Positions 49,682-57,636 of a stretch of DNA of 64,000 bases are shown one piece after another. Source of the DNA: Firm-04 sp045591925 (lineage in GTDB: Bacteria > Bacillota > Clostridia > Oscillospirales > Ruminococcaceae). The notes beneath the pieces were generated by a model. It searched no databases. It was not told where the DNA came from and was given only the letters and a program-made list of their open reading frames with translations. The position numbers and the translations under genes are program-made. The stretch is from the NCBI GenBank assembly GCA_045591925.1, contig JAZNTW010000003.1, positions 1 to 64,000 of the forward strand. Reading direction: 5' to 3'. Position 1 is the first letter of the stretch, and every line of letters begins with the position of its first letter.

Positions 49682-50557
49682 ATGGAATTCTGGGACGCCG
49701 TCAGCCGTGGCATGGATCGTCTCGCAAATAAACTCGATTCCCTTTCCGAAACCTATCAGACGCAGCATTCAGATACCGGTTTCACCATTATGGATAAGGA
49801 TTACTGTTGGGAAGATTTGGATTATTCGTCCGCTTATACATTGCAGCGCCACGTTGTAACAGGTGAATGCCGTATCGTTGATCAGTACGGTCAGATTGTC
49901 GATCGCGGTACGCAGCAGGAGCTTGAACAATCCATGATTCGCCGCGCAGCACGTGCGGAAGCGTTTCGAGATGCAGGCGGTGTTACGGTCGGAACAGATT
50001 TTATGAATCCGTTTCCGAACAGCACAGTCCCCTTTTCGGGAATGCAGCCCGTACAGGCGCAATACGGTGATATCATCGGCGTTGTACGGCATGGCGGCAC
50101 TTACGTCCACTACGGCATCTACGTCAGCGACACCTGCATTGTGCATTATAATATTCCGGCAAGCAAAACCATCGGACACGCGACAGTTCATGCAACAGAT
50201 TTGCGGAATTTCCTGCGTGACGATTCGGAATACTTTATTCTGGATTTTCCGAAGCCCTATGTTCCGCCGGTCGCGCTCGGCAATCTCAGCAGTACACCGC
50301 ATATCAACAGCTATTCCGAGGAGCTTGCCCGTTCCTTACAGCAGACATACGGTTATCACTTGTATACACCGGAGGAGACTGTCGCACGCGCGCGTTCCCG
50401 TCTGGGCGAAACAAGCTATAATATTCTGACAAATAATTGCGAGCACTTTGCAATCTGGTGTAAAACCGGTGTCAGCGAATCGCTGCAAGTGAACAATATG
50501 CTCGGCTCTCTGCTGAATAATCAGCGCTGGCAATTCCGAAAGCCTGCATATCGCTGA
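49682..50557 (+). CDS. LRAT-like (NlpC/P60 superfamily) domain protein
   Basis: The product is 291 aa, ATG 49682 after GGAGG. A variable N-terminal half (about 1-110) is followed by an LRAT domain: AQYGDIIGVVRHGGTYVHYGIYVSD (catalytic His in HYGIYV) and NILTNNCEHFAIWCKTG (catalytic Cys in NCEHF). The fold's known members are thiol acyltransferases or phospholipases. No signal peptide is present, so it probably acts in the cytoplasm. It is close behind the zinc-ribbon stalk protein. The bacterial role is unknown. Confidence 0.85.
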   Translation: MEFWDAVSRGMDRLANKLDSLSETYQTQHSDTGFTIMDKDYCWEDLDYSSAYTLQRHVVTGECRIVDQYGQIVDRGTQQELEQSMIRRAARAEAFRDAGGVTVGTDFMNPFPNSTVPFSGMQPVQAQYGDIIGVVRHGGTYVHYGIYVSDTCIVHYNIPASKTIGHATVHATDLRNFLRDDSEYFILDFPKPYVPPVALGNLSSTPHINSYSEELARSLQQTYGYHLYTPEETVARARSRLGETSYNILTNNCEHFAIWCKTGVSESLQVNNMLGSLLNNQRWQFRKPAYR

Positions 50558-50566
50558 AATACAAGG

Positions 50567-50598
50567 ATTCCCGGCAGACATCAGCCTGTCGGGAATTT
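50567..50598 (+). terminator. Intrinsic terminator after LRAT-like gene
   Basis: Stem ATTCCCGGCAGA / TGTCGGGAAT (imperfect at the base) followed by TTTCT. Confidence 0.6.
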
Positions 50599-50619
50599 CT
50601 GTCCGAATCTGGAGGAATC

Positions 50620-51204
50620 ATGCAAATCGAAGGCATTTCAACCGCAATCACGCTGATTCGCAGCAACAGACGCTCACTGGCAGCGGAAATCCTGCCGGAT
50701 GGCAGCGTCACAGTACGCGCACCGCAAAAAATGCCGTTGCATGACATCGAGCGTTTTCTGACCGAAAAAGCGGCTGCGATTGAGCTTCATGTGCAGAAAC
50801 GGCTGGTGCAGAATCAGCAGCTTGCCACACTCCCACCGTTCTCACAGCAGGATATCCGCAATATGGCGCAGCGTGCAGCTGAAATCATTCCGCAGCGCGT
50901 TGCCTATTATGCAGATATCATCGGCGTGACCTATGGGCGTATCACCATCCGAAATCAAAAAACAAGATGGGGCAGCTGCACTGCGGAGGAAAACCTCAAT
51001 TTCAACTGCCTGTTAATGGCTGCGCCGCCGGAAGTGCTTGACAGCGTGATTGTCCATGAATTGTGTCACAGACTGTACGCAAACCACGGGAAGCAATTTT
51101 ACGCGGCAGTATACCATGCGTTTCCCGATTATGACCGCTGCAATCAATGGCTGAAGCAGAACGGAAGTCTGCTCATCCGACGAATGGAATGCGGTTTATC
51201 ATAA
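50620..51204 (+). CDS. YgjP-like zinc metallopeptidase (DUF45/M48 superfamily)
   Basis: The product is 194 aa, ATG 50620 after GGAGG. The N-terminal region ends in RNQKTRWGSCTAEENLNFNCLLM, the conserved RWGSC motif. The zinc site is VIVHELCHRLYANHGKQFYAAV (HExxH with a further His). These soluble proteins are widespread; peptidase activity is inferred from the motif. It precedes rsmD and coaD. Confidence 0.92.
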   Translation: MQIEGISTAITLIRSNRRSLAAEILPDGSVTVRAPQKMPLHDIERFLTEKAAAIELHVQKRLVQNQQLATLPPFSQQDIRNMAQRAAEIIPQRVAYYADIIGVTYGRITIRNQKTRWGSCTAEENLNFNCLLMAAPPEVLDSVIVHELCHRLYANHGKQFYAAVYHAFPDYDRCNQWLKQNGSLLIRRMECGLS

Positions 51205-51244
51205 AGTCATACAGCAAGAAAAAACCATGAAAAAGGAGAACCAT

Positions 51245-51796
51245 ATGCGTGTTATCACCGGAACAGCGCGCGGCAGACGCCTGATTACACCGGAGGGCTT
51301 CGATACCCGTCCAACTACAGATAAGGTCAAGGAGGCAATCTGCTCCTCTCTGCAATTTGAATTTCCCGGCGCAAATATCATTGATTTGTTCGCAGGCAGC
51401 GGACAAATGGCAATCGAAGCACTCAGCCGCGGCGCAGCCCGTGCAACATTCATCGACGCCGACCAGCGCGCAATCAACTGTATCCGACAGAACATCAAGA
51501 ACTGTGGCTTTGCAGATCAGGCAACGATTCTCAAATCGGATGCCATCAGTTTCTTGCAGCGCACAACAGAGCGTTTTGACATTGCGTTCCTCGATCCACC
51601 CTATCATCAGGATATTTTACCGCAAGTTCTTCCAATACTCGCGGAAAAAATGCAAGAAAACGGCATAATCGTCTGCGAACATGAACCAGAATGCAAATTA
51701 TCTCAGAGAATTCTGAATTTTGACTTGCAAAAGCAGAAAAAATATGGTAAAATAATAATAAGTGTTTACCGGAATCCCGATATAGATACGGAATGA
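51245..51796 (+). CDS. rsmD: 16S rRNA m2G966 methyltransferase RsmD
   Basis: The product is 183 aa, ATG 51245 after AAAAGGAG. It begins MRVITGTARGRRL. SAM-binding is IIDLFAGSGQMAIEALSRGA and the catalytic motif is FLDPPYHQD (DPPY), typical of N2-guanine methyltransferases. It methylates G966 of 16S rRNA. Its conserved partner coaD follows. Confidence 0.96.
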   Translation: MRVITGTARGRRLITPEGFDTRPTTDKVKEAICSSLQFEFPGANIIDLFAGSGQMAIEALSRGAARATFIDADQRAINCIRQNIKNCGFADQATILKSDAISFLQRTTERFDIAFLDPPYHQDILPQVLPILAEKMQENGIIVCEHEPECKLSQRILNFDLQKQKKYGKIIISVYRNPDIDTE

Positions 51797-51856
51797 TGCC
51801 GGCACAGCACGGTCGGCGCAGAGAATCTCTGGCGCAAAGCAGAAAGGACATCGAAC

Positions 51857-52450
51857 ATGAGTGAACATCAACGCCGTTTAGCGGTCTGTCCCGGCAGCTT
51901 CGATCCGGTTACGTTCGGACATCTGGATATCATCAGCAGAGCCACAAAGCTCTTTGATAAGGTGATCGTCCTTGTTTCCGCGAATCTCGATAAGCGTCCT
52001 GCATTCACGCTTACGGAGCGTCTGCTCATGATCGAAAAAGTCACGACAGGCTTTGATAATATCGTCATTGACATTTTGGAGGATGAGCTGCTTGCGGATT
52101 ATGTCCGCAGAGTTGGTGCCCATGCAATCGTAAAGGGTCTGCGCGCTGTCACAGACTTTGAATACGAATTCCAGATGGCGCTCGGTAATAAAAAGCTGGT
52201 TCCCAGTGCAGAAACCGTATTCCTCACAACTGCAGCGGAGAATATGTATCTCAGCTCCAGTATTGTCAAGCAGATCGCCACGCTCGGCGGCGATATCAGC
52301 AGCTTTGTTCCGGCAGACATTCTCCCCGTCATCGCAGAGCGACTGCGCAAACCACAGAATCAATCACCTTTCGGAAAAGTTGCCACCGCGCAGGAAATCC
52401 GACAGGTGCAGCAATTTGTAAACGCAATCGGAAAGGAAGATTCAGAATGA
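51857..52450 (+). CDS. coaD: Phosphopantetheine adenylyltransferase
   Basis: The product is 197 aa, ATG 51857 after AGAAAGGAC. The nucleotidyltransferase motif is CPGSFDPVTFGHLDII (T/HxGH). KGLRAVTDFEYEFQMALGNKKL and YLSSSIVKQIATLGGDISSFVP follow. It catalyses the fourth step of coenzyme A synthesis. A C-terminal extension of about 35 residues beyond the usual 160 is present. It overlaps the next gene by ATGA. Confidence 0.97.
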   Translation: MSEHQRRLAVCPGSFDPVTFGHLDIISRATKLFDKVIVLVSANLDKRPAFTLTERLLMIEKVTTGFDNIVIDILEDELLADYVRRVGAHAIVKGLRAVTDFEYEFQMALGNKKLVPSAETVFLTTAAENMYLSSSIVKQIATLGGDISSFVPADILPVIAERLRKPQNQSPFGKVATAQEIRQVQQFVNAIGKEDSE

Positions 52451-52890
52451 GTATATTTGATGTTCTTGACGAAATGGATGACCTTCTTGACAATGCGAAG
52501 GTATTTCCGTTCGCCGCACATAAGATCGTCATTGACGGCGACCGTTTCCGTGAGCTTGTCAACGATATCCGCCTCAATATGCCGAAAGAAATGAAGCGCG
52601 CACAGACCATCGACTATGACTGCGACCGCATCATGAAAGAAGCACAGGCAAATGCGGAAAAAATTATCCGCGGTGCTGAGGAGCGTGCCAAGGCACTTGT
52701 TTCGGAAAATTCCATCGTTGAAGAAGCGAAGAAACGCGCACACGAAATCCTTGCAAAAACAAAGACCAAGTGTGAGGATACCAAGGAAGCAACCACTTCT
52801 TTCGTGCTGCAATCCTTGACTGCGACCGAAACAAAGCTCGGTCAGCTGTTACAGGATATCAAGCGTGAGAAAAGCACTTGGGAAAAATAA
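52447..52890 (+). CDS. Coiled-coil protein similar to ATP synthase b / DivIVA-like family
   Basis: The product is 147 aa, ATG 52447 overlapping the coaD stop. It opens FDVLDEMDDLLDNAKVFPFAAHKIVIDGDRF, then forms a long amphipathic helix with a heptad-like pattern (IMKEAQANAEKIIRGAEERAKALV, EEAKKRAHEILAKTKTK). Related small proteins are conserved next to coaD in Clostridia and often named 'ATPase' from their likeness to the b subunit stalk. The function is unknown, possibly a septum or membrane scaffold. Confidence 0.8.
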   Translation: MSIFDVLDEMDDLLDNAKVFPFAAHKIVIDGDRFRELVNDIRLNMPKEMKRAQTIDYDCDRIMKEAQANAEKIIRGAEERAKALVSENSIVEEAKKRAHEILAKTKTKCEDTKEATTSFVLQSLTATETKLGQLLQDIKREKSTWEK

Positions 52891-53432
52891 ACCGCAAAAC
52901 GGCAATCCTTACGTGTCTGATTCTTCTGACACTGCTCTGGATGGGTGTCATATTCTGGTTTTCGGCGCAGGTTGCAGATAAATCCAGCAGCATGAGCGGA
53001 AGCCTGCTGAACTCGCTTCTGGCGGCAATCATTCCGCATTGGGAGAAGCGTACAGCAGCCGAGCAGCAGTCTATTTTTGATGGTCTGCACACGATATTTC
53101 GCAAATGCGGTCATTTGTCCGAGTATGCCATTCTTGGCGGTCTCCTTGCCGCAACAGCAAGACAGTTCCGAATAAATATATCAAAGAGCCGGCAGGCAGT
53201 CACAAAAGAAGTGATCATTCTGCCGGCGTTTTGTGCGTTGCTTTATGCGTGCAGTGACGAGCTTCATCAGCATTTTGTTCCGGGCAGAAGCTGTGAGCTG
53301 CGCGACATCTGTATTGACTTTGTCGGCGCACTGCTCGGTATCCTGCTGCTGACTGCCGCTGCCCTACTGCGTCGTCGAAAGACCGTGCTCAATGCCGCAA
53401 AAAACAGCAACAAAAAACCACGGAATTCTTAA
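52878..53432 (+). CDS. VanZ-like membrane protein
   Basis: The product is 184 aa from TTG 52878, overlapping the upstream gene by 13 bp. Four or five membrane helices and the VanZ pattern are seen: WMGVIFWFSAQVADKSS after helix 1, RKCGHLSEYAILGGLL in the middle, and YACSDELHQHFVPGRSCELRDICIDFVGALLG. VanZ in enterococci gives low-level teicoplanin resistance; most homologues have no known role. It is the last gene of its operon. Confidence 0.92.
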   Translation: MGKINRKTAILTCLILLTLLWMGVIFWFSAQVADKSSSMSGSLLNSLLAAIIPHWEKRTAAEQQSIFDGLHTIFRKCGHLSEYAILGGLLAATARQFRINISKSRQAVTKEVIILPAFCALLYACSDELHQHFVPGRSCELRDICIDFVGALLGILLLTAAALLRRRKTVLNAAKNSNKKPRNS

Positions 53433-53453
53433 GATGACTGGTCATAAAGAAGC

Positions 53454-53483
53454 ATAACCCGTAAAGAATGTCTTCACGGGTTA
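53454..53483. terminator. Terminator between VanZ and hydrolase genes
   Basis: Stem ATAACCCGT / ACGGGTTAT in the gap between convergent genes. Confidence 0.6.
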
Positions 53484-53513
53484 TGTTTATATCTGACCGA
53501 TTAATATTGGAAT

Positions 53514-54611
53514 TTACACGCCCAGTTCATCAAGAAAATCGTTGATGATATCACCACATTCTTCGGGTTTCTGCTCATAAATCATATGGTCTCCGCCCAG
53601 GCAGATGAGCTGGCAATTACCCATTTTATCAAGATAAGGAAGCAACACAGAGGTTCTCAATTCCTCGCTTTGTTCCAATAATTTTGTAACTCTTTCATCT
53701 GTTGGATTCTCATTCCATGCTTCGCCAAGTTTGTTGATTTCTTTCTGTCGATTAATCCACTTGATGTAATCGACATAATCATCCCTTTTCTCAAATCCCC
53801 AGCCTGCACATATGTAAAGCTTCGGCACATCATTGGTAACAATTTCCTTAAATGCTTTTTGTCCGTTGCTTGGGGTATTCGCACTTTCAGACAATTGTGC
53901 AATCGAACCCATATTTCTTATACTTAATGCATCGCCAAGGTATTGTTCATTTGGGGTGTAATTGTCTGGATACAGATAGAAATCGTATCTCAACGCATAT
54001 CTGCTGAATCCCAAATTCATCAGGGAAGCTATCGCATAATCTGCCCATGTACTTGCGTATTCATCTTCGTCGCCCACATAAGCATTTTCTGAAAGTTGTG
54101 TGCCATCTACGAAAACAACTGCTTCAATTTCCTCAGGATACTTTGATACCCAATGCGTTGCATATACACCGCCAATAGAATGCGGCATGAGAATATATGG
54201 TCCTTCTAATCCGGAGTTTTTCAGAGCTTTTCTGTAATCTTCAACGATATACTCCAATGTCATCTCGTTGTTTGTATCATCGCTCAGTCCATAACCAGCC
54301 CTATCTACAAAGACAACCAGATTGTCTTCTTCCAGGCATGCAGTCATTTGTCTCATAGATACTGAGCAGTCTCCCATTCCGAGTCCTGCCATAGCCACAA
54401 TAGTGTGTTTTCCATCTTCCTTGCCGAATTTAGCGACATTGAGAGAATAATCTCCAACAGAAACCGGATTGTAAAGGTTGTTTTGTTGTAAAACATCAAG
54501 CTCCTTATTGGTTTTTACATGATGAACAATGTATGTCACAACAGTAAATACAAGTAAAACCGCAAGAAGTATGAGCATGATTTTGCCTACAATCTTCCGT
54601 ACTTTATTCAT
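53514..54611 (-). CDS. Membrane-anchored alpha/beta hydrolase
   Basis: The product is 365 aa. One N-terminal membrane helix (about 9-31) is followed by an alpha/beta hydrolase domain. The oxyanion region is MAGLGMGDCS, the nucleophile elbow is MPHSIGGVYA (Ser about 147), and GTQLSEN and a late GGDHMIYEQ supply the catalytic His. VDRAGYGLSDD is typical of the family. The substrate is unknown. The gene is more A+T-rich than its flanks and has terminators on both sides, which fits independent acquisition. Confidence 0.88.
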   Translation of the reverse strand: MNKVRKIVGKIMLILLAVLLVFTVVTYIVHHVKTNKELDVLQQNNLYNPVSVGDYSLNVAKFGKEDGKHTIVAMAGLGMGDCSVSMRQMTACLEEDNLVVFVDRAGYGLSDDTNNEMTLEYIVEDYRKALKNSGLEGPYILMPHSIGGVYATHWVSKYPEEIEAVVFVDGTQLSENAYVGDEDEYASTWADYAIASLMNLGFSRYALRYDFYLYPDNYTPNEQYLGDALSIRNMGSIAQLSESANTPSNGQKAFKEIVTNDVPKLYICAGWGFEKRDDYVDYIKWINRQKEINKLGEAWNENPTDERVTKLLEQSEELRTSVLLPYLDKMGNCQLICLGGDHMIYEQKPEECGDIINDFLDELGV

Positions 54612-54695
54612 TGCAATAAATCTCCGTCAGATTCTTATTTGTTGTTAAGCTGATTATAACATGTTTTTTGTATAAAGTCAATGATATAAGCAACG

Positions 54696-54733
54696 CAAAG
54701 CCACTTTTGACATGAATATCAAAAGTGGCTTTG
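54696..54733. terminator. Bidirectional terminator of groEL
   Basis: 15-bp stem CAAAGCCACTTTTGA / TCAAAAGTGGCTTTG. It closely resembles the terminator at 20219-20252. Confidence 0.8.
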
Positions 54734-54788
54734 TAATACTTCTTTATTACTACCCGACTTAGCAATTCCGTGGTTTCGTGTTTTATAA

Positions 54789-56414
54789 TCAATAATCCAT
54801 GCCACCAGCAGGCATAGCAGGTGCAGCCGGAAGCGGCTCCTTGATATCGGTGACAAGGCTCTCGGTGGTCAGCACCATAGCAGCAACGGAAGCCGCGTTT
54901 TCCAGTGCAGAACGAGTAACCTTAGTCGGGTCAACGATACCGGCAGAAATCATATCCACATACTCCTCAGAGTACGCATTGAAGCCATAGCCAGCCTTAT
55001 TTGCACGCTTGATATTCTCAATGATGACAGAACCCTCAAGACCTGCATTTGCTGCGATCTGACGAATCGGCTCCTCCAGTGCGCGGAGAATAATCTTCGC
55101 ACCGGTCTTTTCATCGCCCTCCAGCGTCTCAACGAGCTTGGAGACAGCGTCAGCAGCGTTCAGCAGTGCAACACCGCCGCCTGCAACAATGCCTTCCTCG
55201 ACAGCAGCCTTGGTTGCAGCGAGCGCATCCTCAACGCGGAGCTTCTTTTCTTTCATTTCGATCTCAGTCGGAGCGCCAACCTTGATAACAGCAACGCCGC
55301 CAACGAGCTTTGCAAGACGCTCCTGCAGCTTTTCGCGGTCGAAATCAGAGGTCGAATTCTCGATCTCGGAACGAATCTGTGCAACTCTTGCCTGAATTGC
55401 AGCGGACTCGCCTGCGCCGTCAACAATGATGGTGTTCTCCTTGGAAATGACAATCTGACGCGCACGGCCGAGCTGTGTGAGCTGGGTATCCTTCAGTTCA
55501 AGACCCAGATCAGCGGTAATAACCTCACCACCGGTCAGTGTTGCGATATCCTTGAGCATTTCCTTGCGGCGATCACCGAAGCCCGGAGCTTTGATTGCAG
55601 CACACTTGAATGTACCACGGAGGTTGTTCAAGATGAGTGTCGTCAAAGCCTCGCCCTCGACATCCTCAGCGATGATAACCAGACGCTTGCCACTCTGGAC
55701 AATCTGCTCAAGCAGCGGCAGGATCTCCTGAATGCTCGAAATCTTCTTGTCTGTGATCAGCAGGAATGCGTCGTCGTAGACAGCCTCCATCTTATCGGTA
55801 TCGGTGACCATATACGGGCTAACATAGCCACGGTCAAACTGCATACCCTCAACAACTTCGCTGTAGGTTTCAGCAGTCTTGGACTCCTCGATCGTGATAA
55901 CGCCGTCCTTGGAGACCTTTTCCATTGCCTCAGCAATCAGCTTACCGATTGTCTCATCCGCAGAGGAAATCGTTGCGACTCTTGCGATATCCTCGCTGCC
56001 GTCAACAGTCTTGGAATTGGACTTTACAGTTTCAACAGCGGTTGCGACAGCCTTATCCAAGCCCTTTTTCAGGATCATCGGATTTGCGCCTGCTGCAATA
56101 TTCTTCATACCCTCACGGACGATTGCCTGTGCGAGCAGGGTTGCGGTTGTCGTACCGTCACCGGCAGCGTCATTTGTCTTGACGGAAACCTCTTTGACGA
56201 GCTGTGCGCCCATATTTTCAAATGCGTCCTCAAGCTCGATTTCCTTTGCAATGGTCACGCCGTCATTGGTGATCAGCGGTGCGCCGAACTTCTTATCGAG
56301 GACAACGTTTCTGCCCTTCGGACCAAGCGTAATCTTGACGGTATCCGCCAACTTGTCAATACCGGCTTGCAGCGCCTTTCTAGCTTCCTCACCGTACTTC
56401 AGATCTTTTGCCAT
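54789..56414 (-). CDS. groEL: Chaperonin GroEL
   Basis: The product is 541 aa, ATG 56414 after GAAAGGAG. It is a complete group I chaperonin. ATP-binding motifs are TLGPKGRNVVLDKKFGAP and NDGVTIAKE, AAGDGTTTATLLAQ follows, and the family signature is AAVEEGIVAGGGVALL. The C-terminus is PAMPAGGMDY rather than the long GGM repeat. It is preceded by groES under CIRCE control. Confidence 0.99.
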   Translation of the reverse strand: MAKDLKYGEEARKALQAGIDKLADTVKITLGPKGRNVVLDKKFGAPLITNDGVTIAKEIELEDAFENMGAQLVKEVSVKTNDAAGDGTTTATLLAQAIVREGMKNIAAGANPMILKKGLDKAVATAVETVKSNSKTVDGSEDIARVATISSADETIGKLIAEAMEKVSKDGVITIEESKTAETYSEVVEGMQFDRGYVSPYMVTDTDKMEAVYDDAFLLITDKKISSIQEILPLLEQIVQSGKRLVIIAEDVEGEALTTLILNNLRGTFKCAAIKAPGFGDRRKEMLKDIATLTGGEVITADLGLELKDTQLTQLGRARQIVISKENTIIVDGAGESAAIQARVAQIRSEIENSTSDFDREKLQERLAKLVGGVAVIKVGAPTEIEMKEKKLRVEDALAATKAAVEEGIVAGGGVALLNAADAVSKLVETLEGDEKTGAKIILRALEEPIRQIAANAGLEGSVIIENIKRANKAGYGFNAYSEEYVDMISAGIVDPTKVTRSALENAASVAAMVLTTESLVTDIKEPLPAAPAMPAGGMDY

Positions 56415-56459
56415 ACTATATAAGCTCCTTTCAGAATCAGAAAATCAAAAAATCGTATA

Positions 56460-56744
56460 TTACTCAACGATTGCGAGAATATCGCTCTGCTTGACAATCG
56501 TATACTCCTGACCGTCCAGCTTAACCTCTGTGCCTGCGTACTTGCTGAGCAGCACCTTGTTGCCGACCTTGACATACATTGCGATCTCCTTGCCCTCAAC
56601 GATTCCGCCGGGGCCAACAGCAACGACTTCCGCAATCTGCGGTTTTTCCTGTGCAGAAGCGGTCAGAATGATGCCGCCCTTTGTGGTTTCTTCAGCCTCC
56701 GTCATACGGATCACAACTCTGTCAGCCAAAGGTTTAATAGTCAT
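56460..56744 (-). CDS. groES: Co-chaperonin GroES
   Basis: The product is 94 aa, ATG 56744 after CAGGAGGA. It starts MTIKPLADRVVIRMTEAEETTKGGIIL, which includes the mobile loop that docks on GroEL. VVAVGPG and VGNKVLLSKYAGTEVKLDGQEY follow. It caps the GroEL chamber. It is the first gene of the groE operon. Confidence 0.99.
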   Translation of the reverse strand: MTIKPLADRVVIRMTEAEETTKGGIILTASAQEKPQIAEVVAVGPGGIVEGKEIAMYVKVGNKVLLSKYAGTEVKLDGQEYTIVKQSDILAIVE

Positions 56745-56821
56745 GATAGATTCCTCCTGTTCTATATTCAGAAGCCCGATTATCCGGCTTCCGGTGGTTT
56801 AGCACTCTCATCGAGAGAATC

Positions 56822-56848
56822 TTAGCACTCTGTATATCTGAGTGCTAA
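56822..56848. promoter_or_regulatory. CIRCE operator (HrcA site) of groE
   Basis: TTAGCACTC-N9-GAGTGCTAA is a perfect match to the CIRCE consensus. A second TTAGCACTC at 56798-56806 pairs only weakly with a GA-T--TA half-site and looks like a degenerate neighbouring copy. Confidence 0.95.
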
Positions 56849-56852
56849 ATCT

Positions 56853-56880
56853 ATTGTACCATGTTTTAGAAAAAAATCAA
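56853..56880 (-). promoter_or_regulatory. Sigma-A promoter of groES-groEL
   Basis: On the minus strand it reads TTGATT (56880-56875), a 16-bp spacer and TACAAT (56858-56853), just upstream of CIRCE. Confidence 0.7.
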
Positions 56881-56951
56881 GGGTTTTCTTCATCTTTTCA
56901 TATTCTTTGTATGTATGCACAAAATTTCGCACAGACCGCGCAGATTTGTAA

Positions 56952-57455
56952 TCAATATTCTGTCTGCCCGGCACCCATTTCCTGACGAGCTTTTGCAGCA
57001 TTCCGACGTTTCATTTTGCTGATTCTGCGAATTCCCTTGGCTGTATTTTGAGACAGCGCAAGCTGCACCGGAATTCTTCTGACAGAATGAAACCGTCTCT
57101 CCGGCATCGGCAGTCTGGTATTGACGCCGCATATGCCGCCAACCATTCCGCAGGGCAAGCTGAACAGCAACAGCATCGGAGAATGCAGCTTGTGGCTCAG
57201 AACGCAGACAACGGCATACCAGAACCCCGACAGCAGCAGTGCCGTCAGCAAGCCGCAGTGCCATCCCCCGCTGCGCAGACGTTTTCCTGCACGATATCCG
57301 GCAAGCACACATCCAAGCAGCAGCGGAATCGCAGCCACAATCGAATAATATACATAGGATAAATCAATCGCCGTCAGCAGCACCGCGATTGCCAGCATCC
57401 CAATAAACGATGCCGGTATTCCGCAAAGCAGCACCGCATATACGATTTCACGCAT
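56952..57455 (-). CDS. TIGR04086-family membrane protein
   Basis: The product is 167 aa, ATG 57455 after AAAGGGGTG. Four membrane helices occur in the first 120 residues (PASFIGMLAIAVLLTAI, YSIVAAIPLLLGCVLAGYRAGKR, LLTALLLSGFWYAVV and LLLFSLPCGMVGGICGV), followed by a basic tail. Length, helix spacing and the GY-AGKR segment fit the TIGR04086/DUF3792 family of spore-forming Firmicutes. The function is unknown. It diverges from the Spo0A-like gene, with the 0A boxes between them. Confidence 0.75.
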   Translation of the reverse strand: MREIVYAVLLCGIPASFIGMLAIAVLLTAIDLSYVYYSIVAAIPLLLGCVLAGYRAGKRLRSGGWHCGLLTALLLSGFWYAVVCVLSHKLHSPMLLLFSLPCGMVGGICGVNTRLPMPERRFHSVRRIPVQLALSQNTAKGIRRISKMKRRNAAKARQEMGAGQTEY

Positions 57456-57514
57456 CCATTTTCACCCCTTTCAGGAATACATATGCAGGCAAATTCAAAA
57501 ATATTTGCGCCAAA

Positions 57515-57550
57515 TTCGACAAAACCGATAAAACTCGACAATATTCGACA
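57515..57550. promoter_or_regulatory. Cluster of three Spo0A (0A) boxes
   Basis: TTCGACA occurs at 57515-57521 and 57544-57550, with CTCGACA at 57534-57540. Read on the minus strand these are TGTCGAA, TGTCGAG and TGTCGAA, matching the Spo0A consensus TGTCGAA. They lie 20-55 bp upstream of the -35 box of the Spo0A-like gene and could also act on the divergent gene. Confidence 0.7.
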
Positions 57551-57570
57551 TGAATTCGCAAATTCTTCAC

Positions 57571-57600
57571 TTGACACAATGCAGGTTGCTTTGCTATAAT
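57571..57600 (+). promoter_or_regulatory. Promoter of Spo0A-like gene
   Basis: TTGACA (57571-57576), 18-bp spacer, TATAAT (57595-57600). Confidence 0.8.
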
Positions 57601-57636
57601 GATAAGGCAGATAAAAAAATAAAAAGGAGACGCAAC

